NCBI GenBank assembly: GCA_041165345.1
Contig: JBEANQ010000021.1
Span: 1 to 20,850, forward strand
DNA length: 20,850 bases
Source: JBBKWH01 sp041165345
GTDB taxonomy: Bacteria > Pseudomonadota > Gammaproteobacteria > Pseudomonadales > Moraxellaceae
Reading direction: 5' to 3'
Each line of letters starts with the position of its first letter. Position 1 is the stretch's first letter. Both the position numbers and the translations under genes were made by a program. The notes under the pieces were generated by a model. That model was given only the letters and a program-made list of their open reading frames with translations. It did no database searches and was not told the DNA's origin. Positions 1-7,186 of the stretch are shown here, in pieces.

Positions 1-802
1 AGGCTTGAGTCAGCTTATGTTCGGCATCAAGATGAATGAGAGGCAGGTTTTTTTGGTGTGACTCTTTCATCACCACCGACGGCGGCAACATGTTGTCAAA
101 GACAGGCAATCCGTCGTCTTTTAAGCTTTTCACCACTTGTTGTGGCAACGACGCACGCGCTTGATATTGATTGACCACAATACCTTCGACCTGCAATGAC
201 GGGTTATGGTCACTGCGGGTTTCGACCACGTTTTCGAGCAAGGTTTGCAAGGCACGGTGCGAAAACACATCACAGTCAAACGGAATCACCACACGGTCGG
301 CGGCAATCAACGCCGACAAGGTAAAAAAGTTAAACGCAGGCGGTGTATCAATAAACACCAGATCAAAGCGGTGTTCGAGTTCTTTGAGGGCTTCTCGTAA
401 TTTAAAAATCTTATGCTTACTTTGCAGGGCGTGTTCCATGCCACCCAACGCTGGGCTGGCCGGAATCACCCACAAACGGTCGTGAGCCGTGGGATGAATA
501 TAACCATCAAGGCCGGTGTCTTTGCCTTTTAAGATCGACCCTAACGCCGAACCAATCAGACCTTTGCCCTGACCAGCACTGAGCAACTCTTCAAAATAAC
601 CGCCAATGTTGGGTTCTAACACCGGATTACCGTGACCATGAGTGGCTTTTTCGCCCAACAGGTATTGGCTCGAGTTGCACTGCGGGTCGAGGTCGACCAC
701 CAACGTGCGGTAGCCACGCGAGGCACTAATGGCGGCCAAGTTTACGGCGATGCTGGACTTGCCCACGCCACCTTTTTGATTAAACACCACACGACGTAGC
801 AT
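1..802 (-). CDS. ParA/Soj-family ATPase (partial, C-terminus beyond the window)
   Basis: My own reverse-strand translation starts at an ATG (802-800) with GGAG eight bases upstream and stays open to base 1. About 267 residues are visible. The N-terminus reads MLRRVVFNQKGGVGKSS, a deviant Walker A (KGGVGKS) at about residues 10-16, followed by VVDLDPQCNSS (Walker A', residues about 37-47). LVFIDTPPAF near residue 140 is the Walker B strand typical of ParA/Soj/MinD ATPases. These proteins dimerise on ATP and usually position plasmids, chromosomes or protein clusters. No ParB-type partner lies in the visible part, and the gene follows the SirB2-like gene by only 35 bases, so it is more likely a chromosomal orphan ParA than a plasmid partition gene. 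The cargo cannot be inferred. The family call is firm and the role is open. Confidence 0.9.
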   Translation of the reverse strand, partial: MLRRVVFNQKGGVGKSSIAVNLAAISASRGYRTLVVDLDPQCNSSQYLLGEKATHGHGNPVLEPNIGGYFEELLSAGQGKGLIGSALGSILKGKDTGLDGYIHPTAHDRLWVIPASPALGGMEHALQSKHKIFKLREALKELEHRFDLVFIDTPPAFNFFTLSALIAADRVVIPFDCDVFSHRALQTLLENVVETRSDHNPSLQVEGIVVNQYQARASLPQQVVKSLKDDGLPVFDNMLPPSVVMKESHQKNLPLIHLDAEHKLTQA

Positions 803-837
803 GGGACACACTCCAATCCATTCTTTATGTTAAACAA

Positions 838-1263
838 TCATAGTTCTTGAGGGGCTGCTGGGGCGCTAACAATCACTGGTTGGGTGACCAAAGCACCTTT
901 CGGCTTCACCACAATCAGGCCAATCATACCGGCATAGGCCACCGCTGCGACCAACACACCCCGCTTAAACTGCTCACGCGTGGCGGTGACTTTAAACGCC
1001 TTGGTCGATGCCGACACGGCCACCACAAACAGCACCATTTTTGCCAATAGCCAATACGGGTAAACATGCGGCAACTGCAACAACAGATACAAACCACAGC
1101 CCACAATCACGCTGTACACGATATGGGGCGCGATTTTAAAAAACCGCTCAAGCCCTGCAGAAGACAACCGACCATTGGAAGAACGTGCACCCAACACCGC
1201 ACGGGTGATAAACAGCAAAATCGCCAACGTGCCAACACTCATGTGGATGATTTTAATCAACAT
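838..1263 (-). CDS. SirB2-family integral membrane protein
   Basis: This is a 141-residue protein with about four hydrophobic helices. It begins MLIKIIHMSVGTLAILLFITRA, has a short polar loop (SSNGRLSS) and then PHIVYSVIVGCGLYLLLQ. That layout, with the early His-Met-Ser-containing helix, matches the SirB2 family of small inner-membrane proteins. Their biochemical role is not settled despite the historical link to invasion gene regulation in Salmonella. The start ATG (1263-1261) has GGAA about ten bases upstream. The Pro/Ala-rich tail ending APAAPQEL is probably a disordered extension. It lies between bolA-like and parA-like genes on the same strand and is probably co-transcribed with the ParA gene. 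The family call rests on hydrophobic pattern and motif memory. Confidence 0.75.
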   Translation of the reverse strand: MLIKIIHMSVGTLAILLFITRAVLGARSSNGRLSSAGLERFFKIAPHIVYSVIVGCGLYLLLQLPHVYPYWLLAKMVLFVVAVSASTKAFKVTATREQFKRGVLVAAVAYAGMIGLIVVKPKGALVTQPVIVSAPAAPQEL

Positions 1264-1346
1264 GCTTAGGGTTCCAAATAAAAAATGGAGTCAATAGAAC
1301 AGGCAACCCAGCCTCATGACAGGGCGTGCGTTGCCTGCCACAGCGT

Positions 1347-1646
1347 TTAACGATGCGCGCACTCAGGGCTGGCCGGTGCGTCGCCTTGCCACTCACTGGG
1401 CAAATAGGCATGAATCGCCAACGCATGAATCGACCCTGCACCAAGCAACTCACCGGCCAAGGCATAGATTTTTTGATGACGCTGAACCGCCCGTAACCCG
1501 TCAAATGCTGCACTGACAATGGTCACTTTAAAGTGGCTTTCTTTGCCCTCAAAGTACCCCCCATGACCCCGTGATTCGTTGTCGACGTGCAATACGGTGG
1601 GCGAAAGTGTCGCCAATCGGGCTTCCAATTGAGCCTGTAACGTCAT
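1347..1646 (-). CDS. BolA-family protein
   Basis: This 99-residue protein has the class II KH-like BolA pattern: an N-terminal helix (LQAQLEARLATLSPTVLHV), then ESRGHGGYFEGKESHFKV, a helix with RHQKIYALAGELL, and the conserved C-terminal strand HALAIHAYLPSEW. BolA proteins pair with monothiol glutaredoxins in iron-sulfur and iron homeostasis, and some act as regulators under stress. The invariant His of the C-terminal HALAIHA segment is present. The start at 1646 is supported by AGGAAG just upstream. A terminator (1672-1700) separates it from the protease gene upstream, so it probably has its own promoter. Between this gene and the SirB2-like gene an eight-base inverted repeat (1300-1307 with 1330-1337) could form a weak hairpin without a clear T-run. 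Whether it is a BolA or IbaG ortholog is not decided here. Confidence 0.85.
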   Translation of the reverse strand: MTLQAQLEARLATLSPTVLHVDNESRGHGGYFEGKESHFKVTIVSAAFDGLRAVQRHQKIYALAGELLGAGSIHALAIHAYLPSEWQGDAPASPECAHR

Positions 1647-1671
1647 GCGGGTCTTCCTACTGGGCTGGCCT

Positions 1672-1700
1672 AAAAAACATGCCCGCAGTGTAGGGCATGT
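1672..1700 (-). terminator. Rho-independent terminator after the M48 protease gene
   Basis: Read on the minus strand, ACATGCCC (1700-1693) pairs perfectly with GGGCATGT (1684-1677) around an eight-base loop. Six T residues follow directly (plus-strand A-run 1672-1677). The site is 30 bases past the protease stop codon and ahead of the bolA-like gene, so it should end transcription of the protease. Confidence 0.8.
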
Positions 1701-1730
1701 GCATCACTTCACCAATAACCGCTTGGGGGA

Positions 1731-2555
1731 TTAACCGCGCCGAATCGCCTGCTGATACAACGGCGTGACACGCGGCAAAATGGCACCAATCCGCGTCAAC
1801 CGGTCTGATGTTGATGGATGCGTACTCAAAAACTGAGGCGGCTCACCTTGACTGGCTTTTTGCATTTTTTGCCACAGGCTAATCGCTGCTTGCGGGTTAT
1901 AGCCCGCCCGCGCCATCAACTCAACGCCGAGGGTGTCGGCCTCAGATTCTTGGGCGCGATTATGTGGCAAACCTAAACCCAACTGTGCTGCCATACCAGC
2001 CATTTGGGTTTGGCCTTCTGTGAGACCAACTGCCGATGCCAACAGCCCCAATCCGGCCTGCTGTGCATAATCTCGTGACAGGCGCTCACGGGCATGTTCA
2101 CGCACCGCATGTGCCATCTCGTGCCCCATAATAGCCGCGATTTCGTCGTCGGTCAGACTCAAACGAGTCACAATACCGGTATAGAACATGATTTTGCCAC
2201 CAGGTGCGGCATAGGCGTTTAGCTCATTGCTGGTGGTGGTATGCACCTCCCAGCTCCAGCCTCGCGCATCGGGTCTAAACTGAGACACTTGAGGAATCAA
2301 TCGGTTGGCAATATTTTTCAATCGTTGAAGCATGGCAGCATCTCGATCCAACACACCAGCCGCCCGCGCTTTGGCTAAATCTTGCTGATAACTCTGCGCT
2401 GATAATTGATTGACCTGCTCACTCGACACCAACAACAACTGGCGACGATCCACCCCCGTTGCGCCGCCCTGCGTGGTGCTACTACACCCTGTCATGACCA
2501 ACGCACCCGACAGCGCCGCCATGGGCAACGCACCAGACCACCATAAACGGGACAT
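1731..2555 (-). CDS. Lipoprotein M48-family zinc metalloprotease
   Basis: This is a 274-residue protein if translated from ATG 2555-2553, which has GGAGTG about six bases upstream. An in-frame start at 2594 would add 13 residues but lacks such a site. The N-terminus is a lipoprotein signal with lipobox VMTGC (Cys24). The M48 zinc motif HEMAH is at residues 145-149, and the third ligand is Glu205 in the ESEAD motif. THPSTSDRLTRI near residue 245 is the usual M48 C-terminal signature. Proteins of this kind (BepA/LoiP/YcaL-like) are periplasmic proteases, often involved in outer-membrane protein quality control. It is the first gene of the left minus-strand cluster but has its own terminator. 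The family is certain. I cannot choose between the BepA, LoiP and YcaL types, and no TPR domain is visible, which argues against full-length BepA. Confidence 0.9.
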   Translation of the reverse strand: MSRLWWSGALPMAALSGALVMTGCSSTTQGGATGVDRRQLLLVSSEQVNQLSAQSYQQDLAKARAAGVLDRDAAMLQRLKNIANRLIPQVSQFRPDARGWSWEVHTTTSNELNAYAAPGGKIMFYTGIVTRLSLTDDEIAAIMGHEMAHAVREHARERLSRDYAQQAGLGLLASAVGLTEGQTQMAGMAAQLGLGLPHNRAQESEADTLGVELMARAGYNPQAAISLWQKMQKASQGEPPQFLSTHPSTSDRLTRIGAILPRVTPLYQQAIRRG

Positions 2556-2729
2556 GTTTAACACTCCAATCAACACAGCCAACCCAACCCACATGATAGG
2601 GCGCTATCAGGCCATTAGGTTTTATGAAAAAAAACATACTAATGACCCACGACCTGTGCAATCCACGGTGTTTTTGTAGGCAAACAGCGATGTTCGGTGC
2701 CGATTGTCAAAATTTTTGCCGCACACATA

Positions 2730-2757
2730 TTGACAGCCTAAAATATTCCTGTAAGAT
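2730..2757 (+). promoter_or_regulatory. Putative sigma-70 promoter of tRNA-Gly
   Basis: A perfect -35 box TTGACA (2730-2735) is followed after 16 bases by TAAGAT (2752-2757, four of six matches to TATAAT). The mature tRNA begins 13 bases downstream. The placement and the consensus -35 make this a likely tRNA promoter. Confidence 0.65.
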
Positions 2758-2769
2758 AGCACTCCTCAA

Positions 2770-2845
<76 letters not shown>

Positions 2846-2878
2846 GATTCCGGTTTGCCCTTCTGCAAACCTTGTATG

Positions 2879-2905
2879 AAAGCCGGACATTGTTCCGGCT
2901 TTTTT
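2879..2905 (+). terminator. Rho-independent terminator after tRNA-Gly
   Basis: A nine-base perfect stem, AAAGCCGGA (2879-2887) with TCCGGCTTT (2894-2902), encloses a six-base loop and runs into an unbroken T-run. It separates the tRNA transcript from the dapA operon. Confidence 0.85.
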
Positions 2906-3061
2906 CATATCTGGCTCCAGCGACTCTTGTACTACTGTTTGTGTTGGGTGCAAGCTTGTCTTTATCTCGCTGGTTTCTTAACATCATGATCTGCCTGCCC
3001 TGATCAACACTGATCGTCCGGCATCGCAGACGATAATGGACTGGCGCAGGAGTATCGAGAC

Positions 3062-3964
3062 ATGTCCCCACAAGAACAGCAGACCATTCAAGGCTCATTG
3101 GTAGCGTTGGTCACCCCCATGTTTGAAGACGGCGCGCTAGATTGGGCTGCACTGGATCAACTGGTTGATTGGCATATTGCCCAAGGCACGCATGGCCTCG
3201 TTGCTGTCGGCACAACCGGCGAATCCGCCACACTCGATGTCGCCGAACACGCCCAAGTGATTGAGCGCGTGATTGCACGAACCGCCGGACGAGTGCCGGT
3301 CATTGCAGGTACCGGCGCAAACTCAACCCGCGAAGCCATTGAACTCACCGAAACAGCCCGCCGCCTTGGCGCAGATGCCGCGCTGTTGGTGACACCGTAC
3401 TACAACAAGCCCACTCAAGAAGGCCTGTATCGCCACTATCGCGCAATTGCTGAAGCCGTTGAATTACCTCAAATGCTGTACAACGTGCCGGGTCGTACCG
3501 GCGTTGATATGGTGAATGACACCGTGGTACGTCTGGCGGGAATCGACAATATTTTCTCGATTAAAGACGCCACCGGCGACCTCAATCGTGGCCATGATTT
3601 GATTCAACGCCTACAAGGCCGCTTGGCGGTTTTTTCTGGCGATGACGCGACCGCATGGCAACTCATGTTGTTGGGTGCGCGTGGCAATGTGTCGGTCACG
3701 GCCAACGTTGCACCCGCAATCATGAGTCAAATGTGTAGCGCTGCACTGCAAGGTGATAGCGCCGCAGCCGAAGCCCTGAACGAGCGCGTCAGTGTGTTAC
3801 ACAACATTTTGTTTTGTGAATCAAACCCCATCCCTGTCAAATGGGCATTAGCAGACATGGGAATGATCAAAACGGGTATTCGTCTGCCGTTAACAGTACT
3901 GGCGGATAATTGCCAAGGGCCAGTTCATCAAGCCTTGATTGACTCTGGTATGCTCGGGCTCTGA
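3062..3964 (+). CDS. dapA: 4-hydroxy-tetrahydrodipicolinate synthase
   Basis: DapA condenses pyruvate with aspartate semialdehyde, the first committed step to diaminopimelate and lysine, in the cytoplasm. The 300-residue length fits the family's usual 290-300. Visible signatures are GTTGES (Thr51-Thr52), the active-site tyrosine in YNVPGRTGVDM (Tyr140), and the Schiff-base lysine in FSIKDATGD (Lys168) of a TIM barrel. The ATG at 3062 has AGGAG at 3048-3052. It opens a co-directional run with the BamC-like lipoprotein and purC with no terminator between, the same order as dapA-bamC(nlpB)-purC in several gammaproteobacteria. A feedback-regulated enzyme is likely for the family, but nothing in the leader shows a lysine riboswitch to my eye. 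Confidence 0.97.
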   Translation: MSPQEQQTIQGSLVALVTPMFEDGALDWAALDQLVDWHIAQGTHGLVAVGTTGESATLDVAEHAQVIERVIARTAGRVPVIAGTGANSTREAIELTETARRLGADAALLVTPYYNKPTQEGLYRHYRAIAEAVELPQMLYNVPGRTGVDMVNDTVVRLAGIDNIFSIKDATGDLNRGHDLIQRLQGRLAVFSGDDATAWQLMLLGARGNVSVTANVAPAIMSQMCSAALQGDSAAAEALNERVSVLHNILFCESNPIPVKWALADMGMIKTGIRLPLTVLADNCQGPVHQALIDSGMLGL

Positions 3965-4006
3965 CGTGTGGCGAGCCTGTTGCACGGCTTGACTTGAGGA
4001 ATGATC

Positions 4007-4612
4007 ATGCGCCATCGCTTTGGCTTCGTTTGCATTACCGCACTGCTGACCCTGACAGGGTGCAGTCGCTTTGCAGTTGATAATAGCTCGTTAGACTATC
4101 AACAGGCGCGGGCGCTTCCCCCTCTGCAACTGCCTGCCGACCAAGCCACACGCCCCTTTGTGCCACAATACCCTGTTCCAGAACTGCGCCCCTCTACCCT
4201 GCCTGTGCCAGTATTCACCAACACCAAAGGCAACCGCTTTGTCATGCCAGCTCCTGCACCACTGAGCGCAGATGCTGTGCGCGCCAGCCAACAAGTCGAT
4301 ACCGGCAAACCCACCGCGCCGACACTGGTCATGGATGGCAACGGCTACCCTTTACTGCGGATTGATGGCAACAGCGACCGAATTTGGGATGCGCTTGGTC
4401 AAGCTTTGGTCGCCAGTGGCATCAACGTCACCGACCGCAATTTAACGCTTGCGCGGGTCGATTTGACCGTGCAGAACACCCCGCTGATGCTCCGACTGGA
4501 TCGCAACGGCAACGCCACCCGTGTGACGGTACAAGACGCCAAAGACGCCCTTGCCGACAAAACAACGGCGACCGACCTGCTCAACCAGATTATTCAGCAC
4601 TGGCCCTCCTGA
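4007..4612 (+). CDS. BamC-like outer-membrane lipoprotein (short form)
   Basis: A lipoprotein signal with lipobox LTLTGC precedes the segment SSLDYQQARALPPLQLPADQ, which closely resembles the unstructured N-terminus of BamC (NlpB) that binds BamD in the beta-barrel assembly complex. A Pro-rich linker and a single globular segment with GNGYPLLRIDGNSDRIWDAL follow, typical of one BamC helix-grip domain. At about 201 residues it is much shorter than E. coli BamC (about 340), so the second helix-grip domain appears absent. I chose ATG 4007 because GAGGA (3996-4000) lies six bases before it; ATG 4001 is too close. The position between dapA and purC is the classical bamC position. The call rests on the N-terminal motif plus synteny. 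Confidence 0.75.
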   Translation: MRHRFGFVCITALLTLTGCSRFAVDNSSLDYQQARALPPLQLPADQATRPFVPQYPVPELRPSTLPVPVFTNTKGNRFVMPAPAPLSADAVRASQQVDTGKPTAPTLVMDGNGYPLLRIDGNSDRIWDALGQALVASGINVTDRNLTLARVDLTVQNTPLMLRLDRNGNATRVTVQDAKDALADKTTATDLLNQIIQHWPS

Positions 4613-4631
4613 TACGGGAACTTCGAACATC

Positions 4632-5351
4632 ATGCAAAAACACGCCCTGCTCTACACCGGCAAAGCCAAATCGGTCTACGAGACCGATGACGCCGACCGC
4701 CTGATTTTGGTGTTCCGCGATGACACCTCTGCCTTTGACGGCAAAAAGGTTGAGCAACTGGCTAAAAAAGGTCGTGTCAACAACCGCTTCAACGCCTTTA
4801 TCATGCAAAAACTGGCCGATGCGGGGATTCCCACCCACTTTGAACGCCTGCTGACCCCTGATGAAGTGCTGGTTAAACGCCTGAACATGATTCCGGTCGA
4901 ATGCGTGATTCGTAACTACGCCGCCGGTAGCCTGTGCCGTCGCGTGGGTGTGGCTGAAGGCCGTGCCATGACCCCACCGACATTTGAACTGTTTTATAAA
5001 GACGACGCGCTGGGTGACCCTATGGTCAACGAATCGCTGGCCGTTTCGTTGGGTTGGGCCACGGTTGAACAACTGGCCACCATGAAAGAGCTGACCTACA
5101 AGGTGAACGATGTGCTGAATGCACTGTTTGACCAAGGCGGCATGATGCTGGTGGACTTTAAGCTTGAGTTTGGCGTGTTTCATGACCAAATCGTCTTGGG
5201 TGATGAATTCTCGCCTGATGGTTGCCGTCTGTGGGATAAAGAAACCAAGAAGAAACTGGACAAAGACCGCTTCCGCCAAGGTTTGGGCGGCGTGGTTGAA
5301 GCCTATGAAGAAGTCTCGCACCGTTTGGGCGTGGACTTAAGCGACATCTAA
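4632..5351 (+). CDS. purC: Phosphoribosylaminoimidazole-succinocarboxamide synthase
   Basis: PurC (SAICAR synthetase) ligates aspartate to CAIR with ATP in de novo purine synthesis. The 239-residue product has the short bacterial form, close to the E. coli enzyme (237). Motifs seen are LLYTGKAKSVYETDD (ATP-binding N-terminus), FRDDTSAFDGKK, IPVECVIRNYAAGS (substrate loop), KDDALGDPMVNE and LVDFKLEFG...LGDEFSPDGCRLWD. An in-frame start at 4551 would run through the end of the lipoprotein gene; ATG 4632 gives the family's usual MQKxxLLYxGKAK start. It is the last gene of the dapA operon. A hairpin (5363-5390) follows the stop codon. Confidence 0.97.
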   Translation: MQKHALLYTGKAKSVYETDDADRLILVFRDDTSAFDGKKVEQLAKKGRVNNRFNAFIMQKLADAGIPTHFERLLTPDEVLVKRLNMIPVECVIRNYAAGSLCRRVGVAEGRAMTPPTFELFYKDDALGDPMVNESLAVSLGWATVEQLATMKELTYKVNDVLNALFDQGGMMLVDFKLEFGVFHDQIVLGDEFSPDGCRLWDKETKKKLDKDRFRQGLGGVVEAYEEVSHRLGVDLSDI

Positions 5352-5362
5352 GCGTCTGACCG

Positions 5363-5390
5363 GACACAGGCATACAAAAATGCTTGTGTC
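5363..5390 (+). terminator. Hairpin after purC (weak or atypical terminator)
   Basis: An eleven-pair stem with one G-T wobble, GACACAGGCAT (5363-5373) with ATGCTTGTGTC (5380-5390), has a six-base loop. The bases after it are TTGGGGG rather than a T-run, so intrinsic termination would be poor. It overlaps the putative -35 element of the tRNA-Ser promoter. Confidence 0.4.
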
Positions 5391-5412
5391 TTGGGGGTTC
5401 TGTCGCTAGAAT
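5384..5412 (+). promoter_or_regulatory. Putative promoter of tRNA-Ser
   Basis: TTGTGT (5384-5389), a 17-base spacer and TAGAAT (5407-5412, five of six to consensus) end ten bases before the tRNA. The -35 is weak (three of six). The position relative to the tRNA is the main support. Confidence 0.45.
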
Positions 5413-5422
5413 CCCACCCCAC

Positions 5423-5513
<91 letters not shown>

Positions 5514-5547
5514 AATATAGGTCAACGGTACTGCCGCCGTAGACCAC

Positions 5548-5581
5548 AAAGCCCAGAACCCTAAAAGTTCTGGGCTTTTTT
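5548..5581 (+). terminator. Rho-independent terminator after tRNA-Ser
   Basis: A twelve-base perfect stem, AAAGCCCAGAAC (5548-5559) with GTTCTGGGCTTT (5567-5578), has a seven-base loop and a T-run to 5581. It lies 34 bases past the tRNA end. Confidence 0.9.
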
Positions 5582-5583
5582 AT

Positions 5584-5873
5584 GTCTGTTCTTGTGCGTC
5601 GTATCTTTCCCTCGATACAGTTTTAAAGATGACCTTGCAACATGCCTAGCGAGGCATGATTAACCTTATGTGGTTAACGCCAATAATGAATCATAAAAAA
5701 TCAAGTCTTTGATTTTAAAAATATTTATTCCTGTATTATGTGGCAATGCCACTCAGGAAATCTATCAAATTTTGCATGGATTCCCGTTGTCACGGGAATG
5801 ACCAAATTTGTGCAGGAATCAAGGCGGGTTGCACTATAGAGTAGCCAGATCACAACATGTTGTCCGCAAGGCG
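5584..5873. other. Gene-free spacer rich in small perfect palindromes
   Basis: No coding region is supported here. The stretch holds a series of inverted repeats: GTATC/GATAC (5601-5618), CATGCCT/AGGCATG (5641-5658), TTAACC/GGTTAA (5660-5677), AAAATCAA/TTGATTTT (5697-5716), GTGGC/GCCAC (5740-5752), ATTCCCGT/ACGGGAAT (5780-5799), the 12-base palindrome ACAACATGTTGT (5852-5863) and GGCGT/ACGCC (5870-5882). The last contains the stop codon of the minus-strand lipoprotein gene. The middle part is more AT-rich than its neighbours. None is followed by a clear T-run in the direction of the adjacent gene, so they are not ordinary terminators. Remnants of a repeat element or a structured RNA are possible. 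Confidence 0.5.
5766..5820. repeat. REP-like palindromic element with flanking imperfect direct repeats
   Basis: The core GGATTCCCGTTGTCACGGGA and following ATGACC (5778-5803) contains ATTCCCGT/ACGGGAAT around TGTC. This resembles the widespread GGATTCCCGC...GCGGGAATGAC repeats of proteobacterial intergenic regions. It is flanked by similar sequences starting CAAATTT: 5766-5783 (CAAATTTTGCATGGATTC) and 5803-5820 (CAAATTTGTGCAGGAATC). Only one copy is in the window, so its repetitive nature is inferred from resemblance. Confidence 0.45.
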
Positions 5874-7106
5874 TTATACGCCTCCATGAATGATGCTGCC
5901 ACTGACCGTCGTCCCATCTAGCATCTTCACTTGATCAAAGCTGAAGGTGCGACCATCCGCTGCAAGGCGAATGCCTTGACAAGGTTTACCCATTTTACCG
6001 CCACAACTGGCGAGCAGCTGAACCTGCGACGTTTCACCCGAGACGACGTCTTCGAGTGTCATCTGCTGAATGTTGCCATCTTCAACGGCAATCTTGAGTT
6101 CTTTATATTGGGTTTGCTGGCTAGCAAACACTTGGGTAAAACGATAATTCGCGGTGTTGTTAGTGACCCAAGCATCAAAATTTTGGGGTGCAAAAATTGT
6201 GGTCGATGCCGCGTTGAGTTGACCTGTGGTGATACTCAACATCAAGCGACCACTCATGGTGTGATAGACCTGACCAGAATTTAATGCGCCAAACGTTGCT
6301 TGATTCCATGTTAAATCAAGTACATTTCCAGTTTGAATGACTTGCGGTTGGCAATTTGCCAAACAAACGCCGTCCGCGGCAAGAAGTTGATGCGTATCAG
6401 GGTCAAGCTGAAGATCAAGCGATATCACATCATTTGAATCAGGTTGATCGTTCGTATTCAGCAGCTCGATTTCCCGTACCAAACGACCTTGCTGCCACAC
6501 CACATCTCGTCGATAATTTGCAGCCTCTAGGTTATATATTTTTTCTGATGACGCTTTCGTCAAGGTCATGCTCGCACTGCGCTGAATGACAGGAAAACGA
6601 TTCGTTTGAAAAACCAATGCGTTTGGCTGGATCGTTGCTCGCAGCTCACCACTCATGGTGCCATTTTGGGTATTGTTGGTTGATGACGGCAACTCAATCA
6701 GGGGAGATTGCTTGGCTTGTAGGCGTAGCGCTCCTAATGTTGGCTGCACACTCAGGGTCAAATCATCACATCCCTTTAGTGCGTTATTCATGCAACCATG
6801 TTGACTTTTTTCATCAATATAAAATGAAAACTGATTGGCTGAAAAATCAAAATAGTTTGGAAATGCCCAAACCACCTGTTGATCCTGACGATCAAAAAAA
6901 CGAACGTCGTAATCCGTTTGATTACCAGTTGCTTTTAGCTCCACGCGCGCAATATCAGCACCGCGCAAACTCCCCGTTTGCAAACCCTGCAAATTAAAAT
7001 ATTTGATTTCACCTTGTACGATTGGTGATGCCATAGGTGATGGTTGATCATCCCCACAGCCCACCAATAAAACGACCAACCCGACGGCTAAACCTAGACG
7101 CATCAT
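5874..7106 (-). CDS. Predicted lipoprotein of unknown function with three internal repeats
   Basis: I do not recognise the family. An N-terminal lipoprotein signal ends in lipobox LLVGC, so the product should be anchored to a membrane, probably facing the periplasm. The mature part looks beta-rich. In numbering from the longest start (7115), three segments each show a close Cys pair, then alternating strands, then a Thr-x-Ser-Gly turn: Cys108/Cys116 to TMSGEL (153-158), Cys251/Cys255 to TMSGRL (286-291), and Cys371/Cys379 to TVSGSI (403-408). The Cys pairs could be periplasmic disulfides. AGGA sits directly before ATG 7115 but at workable distance from ATG 7106, which I use; a third ATG is at 7103. 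It lies behind rarA but has a TATAAT box of its own. The stop codon is inside a small hairpin. Confidence 0.85.
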   Translation of the reverse strand: MMRLGLAVGLVVLLVGCGDDQPSPMASPIVQGEIKYFNLQGLQTGSLRGADIARVELKATGNQTDYDVRFFDRQDQQVVWAFPNYFDFSANQFSFYIDEKSQHGCMNNALKGCDDLTLSVQPTLGALRLQAKQSPLIELPSSTNNTQNGTMSGELRATIQPNALVFQTNRFPVIQRSASMTLTKASSEKIYNLEAANYRRDVVWQQGRLVREIELLNTNDQPDSNDVISLDLQLDPDTHQLLAADGVCLANCQPQVIQTGNVLDLTWNQATFGALNSGQVYHTMSGRLMLSITTGQLNAASTTIFAPQNFDAWVTNNTANYRFTQVFASQQTQYKELKIAVEDGNIQQMTLEDVVSGETSQVQLLASCGGKMGKPCQGIRLAADGRTFSFDQVKMLDGTTVSGSIIHGGV

Positions 7107-7157
7107 ATTATTCATATCCTGTGTTTTGGATGATTCAAGCTAAATCTTTGCCTGACT

Positions 7158-7186
7158 ATTATAGCGTGTATTTGACTCGTTTACGG
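7158..7186 (-). promoter_or_regulatory. Putative promoter of the repeat lipoprotein gene
   Basis: On the minus strand a perfect TATAAT (7163-7158) lies about 50 bases before the lipoprotein start. The -35 region at 17 bases distance is CCGTAA, a poor match lying at the very end of rarA. The -10 match alone supports the call. Confidence 0.45.

Noticed and set aside
4590..5321. 243-residue open frame opposite purC
   Set aside because: It lies wholly antisense to a certain gene, is His/Gln/Phe-rich in the way shadow frames are, and shows no family motif.
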